From NCBI GenBank assembly GCA_002440705.1, contig DJVA01000009.1:1-60192 (forward strand): DNA of 60,192 nt. Direction: 5' to 3'. The position numbers and the translations under genes were made by a program. Origin of the DNA: Flavobacteriaceae bacterium UBA6268. Its GTDB lineage: Bacteria > Bacteroidota > Bacteroidia > Flavobacteriales > Flavobacteriaceae. This document shows, one piece after another, positions 17,014-25,438 of the stretch; position 1 is the first letter of the stretch, and every line of letters starts with the position of its first letter. A model generated the notes under the pieces. It was not told the origin of the DNA and ran no database searches. It saw nothing but the letters and a program-made list of their open reading frames with translations.

Positions 17014-17646
17014 ATGGATGAGCTGGAAATTTTAAAGAAAGAATGGCAATCCCGGGAACAGGAGTTCCCCAAATTGACCTCTAAGGAAATCTACCCCATG
17101 CTGCTGAAGAAATCTTCTTCCATGGTCAAATGGATTTTTTACATCAGCATTGCAGAAATGATCCTCTGGACGACGCTTTATTTCCTAGTACCCGAATCGA
17201 GCAAAAAGTTTCAGGAAGGCATGGGTCTCAACGCCATTTTCATGTGGATCAACATTTTTAACTATGGGGTGGTGTTTGTCTTTGTCTATTTGTTTTATAA
17301 AAACCACCAAAAGATACAGGTTACCAATACGGTTAAGGAATTGATGGCCAATATCCTCCGAACCCGAAAAACGGTGCATTACTTTGTGTATTACAACATT
17401 GGGATGGCAGCCATCTTAATGTTTTCGGTAAACCTGTACTACTACTTCAACAAGGACAAGCTGTACCATATCCTCAAAAGCGATGAGTTTTATTCGGCAG
17501 TCCCACCAGAAACCTTCATTACGCTTAACGCCATCGGCGGATTGATCATTATTGGCTTCCTGATCTTGTTCTACTGGGTTATCTATGGCCTCTTATTGCG
17601 AAGGTTGAAGAAAAACTACAAGGAACTAAAAAAAATAGAGGTTTAA
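17014..17646 (+). CDS. Four-helix membrane protein, probable partner of the ECF sigma factor
   Basis: 210 residues. The soluble N-terminus of about 38 residues (LEILKKEWQSREQEFPKLTS) is followed by four membrane helices (about 39-59, 72-96, 122-145 and 165-190) and a basic tail. I see no zinc-finger anti-sigma motif. Its position four bases after the sigma gene, with a cytoplasmic N-terminal helix, fits a membrane anti-sigma role, but this is inferred from context only. Confidence 0.6.
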   Translation: MDELEILKKEWQSREQEFPKLTSKEIYPMLLKKSSSMVKWIFYISIAEMILWTTLYFLVPESSKKFQEGMGLNAIFMWINIFNYGVVFVFVYLFYKNHQKIQVTNTVKELMANILRTRKTVHYFVYYNIGMAAILMFSVNLYYYFNKDKLYHILKSDEFYSAVPPETFITLNAIGGLIIIGFLILFYWVIYGLLLRRLKKNYKELKKIEV

Positions 17647-17652
17647 CCTACA

Positions 17653-17687
17653 CCCTCAATAACGCCACTGCCGCGTTTTGTTGAGGG
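17653..17687. terminator. Probable bidirectional hairpin between convergent genes
   Basis: CCCTCAA pairs with TTGAGGG and inner AACG with CGTT around CCACTGCCG. The hairpin covers the stop of the acyltransferase gene and lies directly after the membrane-protein gene. There is no long T-run on either side, so termination efficiency is uncertain. Confidence 0.4.
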
Positions 17688-18459
17688 CTTCCTCCTGCTC
17701 CAATTCCTCCTGCGGAATTACCTTTAGGAACGATGGATGCTGCTCGATGGCAAACTCGAGCTTTTTAACAATGTCCTCTACCGATTCCTTTTCATAATCG
17801 ATTTCCAGAGGCTCCTTAATTTCCATGGTTTGCAGGATTCCCCGTTTTTTGATACGGATGCCCTTTTTGTCAAAAGACCTGCGGAAACCATCAATCACTA
17901 TAGGTACCACAATGGGCTTGTTATACTTAATAATATGGGCCGTGCCCCTTCGGATGGGTTTCCAGGGGGTCGTAGTCCCTTGCGGAAAAGTAATAACCCA
18001 TCCATCGTTCAATGCTTTGGAAATGCTGCTTACGTCGCTCATCTTTACTTGCCGGTTCACGTCCTTGCCCTCACTGCGCCAAGTACGATCGATACTTACG
18101 GACCCTGCATAAGCCAGAATCTTTGGAAGCAGTCCGGCTTGCATGGTTTCGCGGGCAGCCACAAAGTATAAGTTCAGTTTGGGGTTCCAGAGGTAGCCAA
18201 TGTTCTTGATGTTATCCACCCGTCCCTTCAAGCTGGCATTGAACACATGAAACATGGCCACTACATCGGCAAAATAGGTTTGGTGGTTGGAAACAAAAAG
18301 CACGTTGGTTTCGGGTAGGGATTTAATGATTTCGCTTCCATCAATCTGCAATTGATTAAAACCTTTGAAACGACGGTGTGTAAGGGCTCCCATAACCCGT
18401 ATGAGCCATTTTTTGAGAAATAGGTAGTGCCCGAAAGGATTCTTTTTAAACAGCCCCAT
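17656..18459 (-). CDS. PlsC-family acyltransferase with variant motifs
   Basis: 267 residues of the lysophospholipid acyltransferase fold, which moves an acyl chain to a glycerolipid or ornithine/glycine lipid at the inner membrane. The catalytic block reads NHQTYFAD, so His and Asp are separated by five residues and not the usual four. The glycerol-phosphate-binding block reads FPQGTTT with Gln in place of Glu of FPEGTRS. Other blocks (VAARETM, PIVVPIVIDGF) look normal. Substrate may differ from lysophosphatidic acid. It converges with the sigma operon and lies 71 bases after the Nudix gene. Confidence 0.78.
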   Translation of the reverse strand: MGLFKKNPFGHYLFLKKWLIRVMGALTHRRFKGFNQLQIDGSEIIKSLPETNVLFVSNHQTYFADVVAMFHVFNASLKGRVDNIKNIGYLWNPKLNLYFVAARETMQAGLLPKILAYAGSVSIDRTWRSEGKDVNRQVKMSDVSSISKALNDGWVITFPQGTTTPWKPIRRGTAHIIKYNKPIVVPIVIDGFRRSFDKKGIRIKKRGILQTMEIKEPLEIDYEKESVEDIVKKLEFAIEQHPSFLKVIPQEELEQEEALNKTRQWRY

Positions 18460-18530
18460 GTAGCAGTTCCTCTATATTTTGTGCGGTGTTAGTTATGCCT
18501 ACAGCTTGCAAAGATACTAAAAAAGCACTT

Positions 18531-19172
18531 TTAGATGGTTTTTTGAAGTAATTCGCGTACTTCGTTGAGCATCATGGCAGTGGCACCCCAAACCACGTGC
18601 CCTTGAAGCTTGAAGGCGGGTACTTCAATGTTTTTTGCATAGCTTGTTGAAAGGATCTGGGTAATCCGTGAGGCATCGTCCAAAAATTCGAGCAAGGGTA
18701 CCTCGATGATGGCGGCGACCTCTTCTTCCTGGGCCACAAAAGAGGGAACGCTGTTCATAATGCCCAAAAAGGGATACACAAAAAAATTGCTTGGCGGGAT
18801 GTATACCTTCGTCAAGGATTTTAAAACCGATACTTCCTGCATTGGCACTCCTACTTCTTCTTCAGTTTCACGTAAAGCCGTCGCCTCGAGTGATGCATCG
18901 TCCTCCTCTCCTTTTCCACCTGGGAAGCCTACTTGGGCCGAGTGGACTCCGGAATAAGTTTTTCTGAGGATCAGTACAAAGTGGGTCTCGTTCTCCCTAT
19001 TGGGATAAAAGAGGCACAGTACGGCCGCTTCCTTGGCATCTTTTATTTGGGAGGCTCTTTGTTTTAGCTCCTTCAAACGCTCCATAGGGGCCATGCGAAA
19101 ATGGTATGCTTCCCCCGGAAGTTCCATTTTTGGTATCTTAGCTACCCGTTTTTGAAATTCAGAAAACTGCAT
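18531..19172 (-). CDS. Nudix hydrolase, CoA-pyrophosphatase type
   Basis: 213 residues from the ATG at 19172 (a TTG directly upstream is ignored). The Nudix box is intact: GGKGEEDDASLEATALRETE followed by EEVGV, with the REx2EE metal-binding helix. The upstream segment VLILRKTYSGVHSAQVGFPG matches the NudL/CoA-diphosphatase subfamily, which cleaves CoA or acyl-CoA to 4'-phosphopantetheine and 3',5'-ADP. It starts divergently, three bases from the cyclophilin gene, so the two promoters must overlap the opposite coding regions. Confidence 0.85.
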   Translation of the reverse strand: MQFSEFQKRVAKIPKMELPGEAYHFRMAPMERLKELKQRASQIKDAKEAAVLCLFYPNRENETHFVLILRKTYSGVHSAQVGFPGGKGEEDDASLEATALRETEEEVGVPMQEVSVLKSLTKVYIPPSNFFVYPFLGIMNSVPSFVAQEEEVAAIIEVPLLEFLDDASRITQILSTSYAKNIEVPAFKLQGHVVWGATAMMLNEVRELLQKTI

Positions 19173-19174
19173 CA

Positions 19175-19906
19175 ATGAAAATTAAGCTGCTTGCCTTCGT
19201 TTTGATTTTACTCTCTAGTTCTTCCTGTGAAGATAAAAAAAAGGTTTCCGATGAAAAAGCAAATACGCCACAAGAAATTGTAACGGACACCGTTCAGCAA
19301 CCTGTAAAGAGTTCAGAAAAAGAAAAAGAAAAAGTACCGGAAGTACAGTACCCCATGATTACCAATAAGAATGTCGTGGCGTTTTTGACCGAATACGGGA
19401 AGAACAATCCCGAAACCAGAGTACGGATTGTCACCCAACATGGGGATATCGAGATCGAACTGTACAAAGATACCCCCCTCCACCGCGCCAATTTTATCTA
19501 TTTGGTGAAGCAAAAGTACTTTGACGGCACTTTTTTCCACAGGGTGGTTCCAAACTTCATCATTCAAGGGGGAAATAGCGATAATGTTGCCACCCCAAAA
19601 AAACGCAATACGATTGGGCCCCAATACCTGCTGCCTGCCGAATTGAAAAATGGCCGCAAACATACCTACGGTACCGTTTCGGGGGCCAAAGAATACCGGG
19701 AAAACCCAGACAAGCGTACGGCTCCCTTCGAATTCTTTATTTTCTTGGGTCCCGATAAGTATACCTCCCACCTTAATGGCAACTATACCATTTTTGGACA
19801 TGTGACCAAAGGCATGGATGTGGTTGAAAAAATTGCCAACCTACCCGCAGACGAGGGGGAATGGCCGCTGCAGAATGTGTATATTACCGCGACCGTTCTG
19901 GACTAG
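19175..19906 (+). CDS. Cyclophilin-type peptidyl-prolyl isomerase lipoprotein
   Basis: 243 residues. The lipoprotein signal has lipobox SSSC (about residue 18), followed by a low-complexity charged linker (to about 65, rich in K and E). The cyclophilin domain starts at about 80: VRIVTQHGDIEIELYKDTPL, FFHRVVPNFIIQGG with the catalytic Arg, and a variant second half with a FFIFL segment. It is a periplasmic or outer-membrane foldase that isomerises proline bonds in exported proteins. Its stop abuts the stop of the convergent RDD gene with no spacing. Confidence 0.88.
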   Translation: MKIKLLAFVLILLSSSSCEDKKKVSDEKANTPQEIVTDTVQQPVKSSEKEKEKVPEVQYPMITNKNVVAFLTEYGKNNPETRVRIVTQHGDIEIELYKDTPLHRANFIYLVKQKYFDGTFFHRVVPNFIIQGGNSDNVATPKKRNTIGPQYLLPAELKNGRKHTYGTVSGAKEYRENPDKRTAPFEFFIFLGPDKYTSHLNGNYTIFGHVTKGMDVVEKIANLPADEGEWPLQNVYITATVLD

Positions 19907-20632
19907 TTACATATTTTGTGTGAAATAATTGTAATCCTTAAGGATGGTATCAATAAACTGTCGATCGTAAAGTTGCGACTCTACCTGCAAGACCGATTCG
20001 ACCTTTTTTCGCAATAAGTTCAATGTCTTGAAGTCGCTGCTGCTCAATGCAATATGGAAGGTCTCCTTAATAAGTCGCACATCTTTGTCGGTAAGCTTGG
20101 TGACATTCAAAAAGGTTGGTTCGTAGCTATCGCTAATCTCTTCCAGGATGGTATGGGAAATTTTCAGTTTGTTCTTGGTACTAATAACCACGGTTCCGGC
20201 AGCCATATCGCCCAACCGCTGTCTTTTTTCAGAAAAAATAGTAGTCAACAACCCAATAGACCCCAAGAACATCCATAGATCGACAATCCGCAACATCCAT
20301 AGGGTAAGGTAATTGGACCAGTGCACCGGGCTTCCGTCCATCTTTACGACCCGGGTTTTAAGAATCATCTTCCCTACGGTTTGCCCATTGAAAAGAATGT
20401 GCATGTAGAGCGAATAAAACATAACGGGCAACAACAAGAACTGTTGGAGTCCAAACACCGTCCATCGATCGCTGAATGCCGCCCCCAAAAGATCGGTAAT
20501 GATTTCGATAACGTAGAAGTACAGGAAGAAGAGGAACAAATCGATGAAGAAGGCCAAAATGCGCTCACCCACATTCACGATTTTATAATTTAAATTGACG
20601 TTTTGCGCCGTATGTATTGCTAAATTTGCCAT
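19907..20632 (-). CDS. RDD-family membrane protein
   Basis: 241 residues from MANLAIHTAQNVNL; the upstream 22 codons are outside the promoter-supported start. The RDD domain (about 18-150) has VGERILAFFIDLFLFFLYFY with the Arg-Asp pair, GQTVGKMILKTRVV and a third helix with GLLTTIFSEKRQRLGDMAAG. A soluble C-terminal helical region (about 160-241) follows. RDD proteins often accompany SpoIIM/MoxR clusters; transport roles have been proposed. It is divergent from the spoIIM-like gene by 39 bases. Confidence 0.82.
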   Translation of the reverse strand: MANLAIHTAQNVNLNYKIVNVGERILAFFIDLFLFFLYFYVIEIITDLLGAAFSDRWTVFGLQQFLLLPVMFYSLYMHILFNGQTVGKMILKTRVVKMDGSPVHWSNYLTLWMLRIVDLWMFLGSIGLLTTIFSEKRQRLGDMAAGTVVISTKNKLKISHTILEEISDSYEPTFLNVTKLTDKDVRLIKETFHIALSSSDFKTLNLLRKKVESVLQVESQLYDRQFIDTILKDYNYFTQNM

Positions 20633-20656
20633 GTAAAAGCAAGTGTTTATATTTAA

Positions 20657-20664
20657 CAAAAATA
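20657..20664 (-). promoter_or_regulatory. Minus-7 element of the RDD gene
   Basis: On the minus strand TATTTTTG matches TAnnTTTG at all six fixed positions, 24 bases before the ATG. On the plus strand TATATTTA at 20648-20655 may serve the divergent spoIIM-like gene, so the two promoters overlap. Confidence 0.45.
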
Positions 20665-20671
20665 TTCCTAG

Positions 20672-21640
20672 ATGCGAGAAGCCGCTTTCGTGAAGCAAAA
20701 TAAGGAAAAATGGATTGCTTTTGAAAAAGCCATCACCTTGAATTCAAAAATAGCCCCTGATGCCTTGGCCGATCATTACATTCACCTCACCAACGATTTG
20801 GCTTACGCCCAGACCTATTTTCCCGAAAGCAAAACCTTACAGTACCTCAACTCCTTGGCGAGTCAGGCGCATCAAAAAATCTATCGCAACAAAAAAGAAA
20901 CCAAAAACAGAATCGTTTCTTTTTGGAAATACGAGTTCCCGCTTTTCTTCGTTCAATACCACAAAACGCTGTTTTACACCTTTTTGATCTTTGTATTGGC
21001 CACCTTTATTGGGGCTATCTCTACCTACTATGACGATTCGTTTGTGCGTCTCATATTAGGAGATGGGTATGTGAACGAAACCTTGAGCAATATTGAAAAA
21101 GGCGATCCCATGGCCATCTATAAGAGCGGTGGTGAAATAGGCACCTTTTTGGGCATTACGATCAATAACATCCGCGTCGCCATGCTCGCTTATGCATTTG
21201 GGGTAATGATATCCATTGGAACCGGGTGGGTGCTCTTCAGCAATGGGATTATGCTGGGATCCTTCATGACCTTCTTCTACAATCGCGGTTTGCTGTTTGA
21301 AGCTTCCAAATCGGTTTGGCTGCACGGCACTATTGAAATATCGGTCATTGTCATTGCCGGCTGTGCGGGTATTGTTATGGGCAATAGCATTTTGTTCCCA
21401 AAAACCTATTCCAGAATGGTTTCATTTGTGAAAGGGGCCAAAGACGGACTAAAGATTGTTTTGAGTACCATTCCGTTTTTCATTATCGCAGGCTTTATAG
21501 AGGGTTTCATTACGCGCTACAGCTCCATGCCCGTGCCCTTGGCATTGACAATTATATTTGCATCCTTAGCCTTGATTGTCTATTATTACGTGATCTATCC
21601 GATACAACTGAACAGAAAACATGCAGCAGACCCACATTGA
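20672..21640 (+). CDS. SpoIIM-superfamily (DUF95) membrane protein
   Basis: 322 residues. The soluble N-terminus (about 1-95) is followed by five or six membrane helices. The segments YKSGGEIGTFLGITINNIRV and ELSV-like HGTIEISVIVIAGCAG are typical of SpoIIM/DUF95 proteins. It leads an operon of six genes to 26773. Family members outside sporulating bacteria are of unknown function and usually occur with RDD, MoxR and DUF58 proteins, as here. Its end overlaps the next gene by 20 bases. Confidence 0.82.
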   Translation: MREAAFVKQNKEKWIAFEKAITLNSKIAPDALADHYIHLTNDLAYAQTYFPESKTLQYLNSLASQAHQKIYRNKKETKNRIVSFWKYEFPLFFVQYHKTLFYTFLIFVLATFIGAISTYYDDSFVRLILGDGYVNETLSNIEKGDPMAIYKSGGEIGTFLGITINNIRVAMLAYAFGVMISIGTGWVLFSNGIMLGSFMTFFYNRGLLFEASKSVWLHGTIEISVIVIAGCAGIVMGNSILFPKTYSRMVSFVKGAKDGLKIVLSTIPFFIIAGFIEGFITRYSSMPVPLALTIIFASLALIVYYYVIYPIQLNRKHAADPH

Positions 21641-22544
21641 CCTCAAACAGCGAAGGGATTTAGGAAGCATCATCTCGGTCTATTTTGATTTTTTCAAAAT
21701 GAACCTCAAACCCTTTCTCAATACCTTCATCCAGTATAATGGCTTTTTTGTACTGGGTTTTTTGGGCATCAGCTACATGATGGTTACAGGTTTTGTTGGA
21801 CTATTCCGCAGCAGGTATCCTTATAACGAGACGTACAGCTCTGGAAACGAATCCCTTCTTTGGCTGGGGTTTTTGGGGTTTATTTTATTACTGATCGTAA
21901 CCGGGATTCTCAATTACAGTCTTGCAGCCTCCTATACCATTCGCTATGAAGAGCATCCAGAGGAACTCCCTTCCAAAAAAAGTGTGTGGGCTTTGGTTTC
22001 TAAAAATTTAGGGGGCATTTTTTTGTTTGTGGTCTTAATGATTTTGCTCTACATACCGGTTATCATTGTGAGTGTTATCGTATCGATTATTCCGGTTGTA
22101 GGCATGTTGGGGCAATACATTATAAGTTTGGGTTTTACGGCATGGATGGGCATTTCTTTTGCTGCGATGCTGCACCAAGGAAAAAGTGTAACTGATGCCC
22201 TTGGGGAAGGATGGCGGCTAATAGGAAAGGGGTTCTGGAAAAGCATTCTTGCCAATCTTGTCATTTCATTTTTACTTTTTTTACTGCTGATGGTCGTATT
22301 GATGGTACCAGGCATCATAATTGGAATTTACGCCTATTTTTCATTGGAAAGCGGGGTCGATTTGTCCGAATCGCCTTTTGCCACGGTAGTTTGGACCCTA
22401 GCTTTGAGCATTCTATTGCTATTGTTTGCCTTCAATCAGTCGCTTTCGCAGTTCATCAACAGTATTTTGTATTACAACCTCTACGAGGAGATGTACAATG
22501 AAGCCGCCCGCAAACGCATTGAACAAATAGGTGTCAGTGAATAA
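21621..22544 (+). CDS. Polytopic membrane protein of the MoxR cluster
   Basis: 307 residues, six membrane helices starting at about residue 34 and ending at about 285; soluble N-terminus ends at about 30. No enzymatic motif. It resembles the DUF4013-like or glycerophosphodiester-phosphodiesterase membrane-domain proteins often found in this cluster, but I cannot assign it firmly. It overlaps the upstream spoIIM-like gene by 20 bases and the downstream DUF4129 gene by 14, so it is translationally coupled to both. Confidence 0.65.
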   Translation: MQQTHIDLKQRRDLGSIISVYFDFFKMNLKPFLNTFIQYNGFFVLGFLGISYMMVTGFVGLFRSRYPYNETYSSGNESLLWLGFLGFILLLIVTGILNYSLAASYTIRYEEHPEELPSKKSVWALVSKNLGGIFLFVVLMILLYIPVIIVSVIVSIIPVVGMLGQYIISLGFTAWMGISFAAMLHQGKSVTDALGEGWRLIGKGFWKSILANLVISFLLFLLLMVVLMVPGIIIGIYAYFSLESGVDLSESPFATVVWTLALSILLLLFAFNQSLSQFINSILYYNLYEEMYNEAARKRIEQIGVSE

Positions 22545-23265
22545 GATTTTTGCCATAGCACTCTTTTTATTGACGTTTGTTGACGCCAAGGCCATGGTTT
22601 CGGATAGCCTAACCATTAAAGTGGACAGTACCCGAATAGAAGCAAGGCAATTCCCCAAAAACCTCTCGGACAAATACAACGGCAGCGATTTCCAGTACGA
22701 TACCTCCATTGAAGGTGAGGCGCAAAATTTTATCACCCGCGCCATTTATTGGTTTTTCAGGAAAATCGGAGAACTTTTTGGTGTCGATGTGGATCCCGGC
22801 ACCCTGAAAGTGCTTGAATTGATTATTTATGTGGTGCTAATTGTTTTTGGAATTTACCTAGTAACCAAACTTTTGATGGGGAAAGGTTCAGGTGGGATGT
22901 TCGGGAAAAAAGATACCTCACTCTCCAGCTTTAACATTCGTGAGGAGGCTATTGAAGCCATCGACTTTGACCAACTGATAGCGCAGGCTATGGTGCAAAA
23001 GGATTACCGATTGGTCGTGCGTTACCAATTCCTGAAAGTCCTTCAGGAACTGTCCAATGCCTCCCTCATCTCTTGGCATTTTGAAAAAACCAACAGCGAT
23101 TACTACCATGAAATCGAAAACCCGGCTTTAAAGGAGGATTTTCGGAAGGTTTCCTATTTGTACGACCATGTTTGGTATGGGGCCTTCGACCTGGATGAAG
23201 CGCACTACAACAGTGCCCAACACCGTTTTGATGAAATAAAGCAGCACCTCAAAAATGCTCGATAA
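22531..23265 (+). CDS. DUF4129-domain exported membrane protein
   Basis: 244 residues. The start is a GTG (22531, or the GTG two codons later); a signal-like segment is followed by a periplasmic part, one membrane helix (about 96-115) and a cytoplasmic DUF4129 domain (about 150-244: DYRLVVRYQFLKVLQELSNA, DFRKVSYLYDHVWYGAFDLD). DUF4129 is common next to transglutaminase or MoxR/DUF58 proteins. Overlaps the next gene by 11 bases. Confidence 0.78.
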   Translation: MSVNKIFAIALFLLTFVDAKAMVSDSLTIKVDSTRIEARQFPKNLSDKYNGSDFQYDTSIEGEAQNFITRAIYWFFRKIGELFGVDVDPGTLKVLELIIYVVLIVFGIYLVTKLLMGKGSGGMFGKKDTSLSSFNIREEAIEAIDFDQLIAQAMVQKDYRLVVRYQFLKVLQELSNASLISWHFEKTNSDYYHEIENPALKEDFRKVSYLYDHVWYGAFDLDEAHYNSAQHRFDEIKQHLKNAR

Positions 23266-24442
23266 ACGATCCCGAAATATCGTCATTGCCCTTGGGGTGG
23301 TCATTTTGGGAATCCTGATCACCGAGGTGGTTCGTCCACGCCCCTTGGACTGGCGCCCCAATTATACCATTTCTGGCAAAGTGCCCTTGGGCTGCTATGT
23401 GCTGTTTGAAGAACTGGAAAACCTGCTGGATGCCCCGGTAGAGGAGGTTACCAAAGATCCCTACGAGTTTCTTACGGAAGGTACCTACAAGCAAAATTCC
23501 ACCTACATGCTCATCAACAATTGGTATTATTTGGACGAATCGCAAGTGGAAGCCCTGTACCAATATGTTTCAGAGGGCAACACGGTTTTTCTCTCAGCCC
23601 ATCAGTTTGGCAACTTTCTATCTGATACACTGAAGACGGAGGTCCAGACCAATTACGATCTTCTGGAGGAACGGGTTTCCCCTCAATTCCTGAACCCTGT
23701 TTTTTCAAAAGACACTGCCATTGTGTACGAAAAGGCAGTACGTAAGTCGTATTTCACAAAATTAGATACGCTCCATGCCAAGGCGTTGGGCTATTTTGAA
23801 TTGGAAGGCAAAGAACCCTTGTCCGAGCTGAACTTTATTTCGGTATCGGTGGGAAAAGGGCAATTTTTGATGCATACCCTTCCTGAAGCTTTTTCCAACT
23901 ATTACCTGTTAAACCATAATGAATCCTATGCTGCGCGCTTGCTTTCCTATGTGGATACCGAACAGGTGTATTGGGATTCCTATGTGAAGTCGGGTAAAAA
24001 AGTAGTAACCTCTCCCCTTCGTTTCATCCTTCAGGAACCTGCCCTAAAATGGGCTTTTTACACGGCATTGGTTGGATTGCTCGTATTTTTGCTCTTCACG
24101 GCAAAGAGGGAACAGCGCATCATTAAAGTGATTAAACCCCTCGAAAACAGCTCGGTTGAATTTACCAAAACCATTGGCCATTTGTATTTACAACATAAAG
24201 ACTATACCGATATCATTGCCAAAAAAATCAATTACTTTTTGGATGGCATCCGAACCCAATACTTCTTGGACACCCAAAAGCTGGATGAGGAATTTGTGAG
24301 GAAATTAGCGATGAAAAGTGGTAAAAGCCTTGAAAAATCCAAAACACTAATCGAATTGATTCGCCGTCTAAAAGAAAAAACATGGCATAGCGAAAACGAT
24401 TTGATGCTATTGGATAAAACCATTGACGAATTTAAGTACTAA
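23255..24442 (+). CDS. DUF4350-domain membrane protein
   Basis: 395 residues. An N-terminal helix (about 8-25) is followed by a periplasmic DUF4350 domain (about 35-250; GKVPLGCYVLFEELENLL, NTVFLSAHQFG), resembling the ThuA/GATase-like fold. A second membrane helix (about 265-285) leads to a cytoplasmic tail of about 110 residues. It lies three bases before the MoxR gene. Function unknown, probably part of a membrane complex driven by the MoxR ATPase. Confidence 0.8.
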   Translation: MLDKRSRNIVIALGVVILGILITEVVRPRPLDWRPNYTISGKVPLGCYVLFEELENLLDAPVEEVTKDPYEFLTEGTYKQNSTYMLINNWYYLDESQVEALYQYVSEGNTVFLSAHQFGNFLSDTLKTEVQTNYDLLEERVSPQFLNPVFSKDTAIVYEKAVRKSYFTKLDTLHAKALGYFELEGKEPLSELNFISVSVGKGQFLMHTLPEAFSNYYLLNHNESYAARLLSYVDTEQVYWDSYVKSGKKVVTSPLRFILQEPALKWAFYTALVGLLVFLLFTAKREQRIIKVIKPLENSSVEFTKTIGHLYLQHKDYTDIIAKKINYFLDGIRTQYFLDTQKLDEEFVRKLAMKSGKSLEKSKTLIELIRRLKEKTWHSENDLMLLDKTIDEFKY

Positions 24443-24445
24443 TTT

Positions 24446-25438
24446 ATGGAAGAACAACAAGAAACCCCATTGGAGTTTAACGCACGGATTGACCTCAAAA
24501 ACCTTCAGGAGGCCGTAGCAAAAATCAAGGCCGAAATGGCCAAGGTCATTGTAGGACAAAACGAAATGTTGGAAATGCTTATCGTCTCCATCCTTTCAGA
24601 TGGGCATTCGCTCATTGAAGGGGTACCCGGTGTGGCCAAAACCATCACGGCCAAACTATTGGCCAAGACCATGGATGTGGGTTTTAGCAGGATCCAGTTC
24701 ACCCCCGATTTGATGCCCAGTGATATTTTGGGAACTTCGGTCTTTAACGTAAAAAACAATGAGTTTGAATTCAAAAAAGGGCCCATCTTTTCGAACATCA
24801 TCCTAATTGATGAAATCAATCGTGCCCCAGCCAAAACCCAGGCAGCACTTTTTGAGGTGATGGAAGAACGGCAAATTACCATGGACGGACAAAAGTATGC
24901 CATGCAGCCCCCTTTCTTGGTGTTTGCCACCCAGAACCCCATAGAACAGGAAGGCACCTATGCCCTTCCCGAAGCACAACTGGACCGCTTCCTTTTTAAA
25001 ATCAATGTACCGTACCCCAACGCCATGGAAGAACTCCAAATTCTCGAAAACGAGCACCATAGGGAAAATAGGGGGGCCTTAGATCTGGTTGGACCTGTAT
25101 TGACAGCCGCACAAATAGCCGAATACCAAAAAACCATCAAAAAAATATTGATCGAAAACAACTTACTGAAATACATTGCCGCCATTACAGACAATACGCG
25201 GGCCAATGCCAATTTGTTCTTGGGCGCCTCACCACGGGCATCCCTGGCCATCATGAACGCCTCCAAAGCTCTAGCAGCCATGAATGGTAGGGACTTTGTA
25301 ACCCCGGACGATATCAAAAAAGTGGCTCCTTCTATTTTGAGGCACCGAATTTTATTGACTCCCGAACGGGAAATGGAAGGCTTTACGGCCGATAAAGTAG
25401 TACACCAAATTATGGAAACCATCGAAATTCCGAGGTAG
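24446..25438 (+). CDS. MoxR-family AAA+ ATPase
   Basis: 330 residues, cytoplasmic. Walker A is GVPGVAKT (about residue 58), Walker B is LIDEINRAPAKTQ, sensor 1 is FVLATQNPIE-like (FATQNPIEQEGTY), and the C-terminal lid carries the APSILRHRILL helix. MoxR ATPases act as chaperones that assemble or insert metal or cofactor into partner proteins, usually with a DUF58/VWA protein. The stop codon is directly followed by the ATG of the DUF58 gene. Confidence 0.92.
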   Translation: MEEQQETPLEFNARIDLKNLQEAVAKIKAEMAKVIVGQNEMLEMLIVSILSDGHSLIEGVPGVAKTITAKLLAKTMDVGFSRIQFTPDLMPSDILGTSVFNVKNNEFEFKKGPIFSNIILIDEINRAPAKTQAALFEVMEERQITMDGQKYAMQPPFLVFATQNPIEQEGTYALPEAQLDRFLFKINVPYPNAMEELQILENEHHRENRGALDLVGPVLTAAQIAEYQKTIKKILIENNLLKYIAAITDNTRANANLFLGASPRASLAIMNASKALAAMNGRDFVTPDDIKKVAPSILRHRILLTPEREMEGFTADKVVHQIMETIEIPR

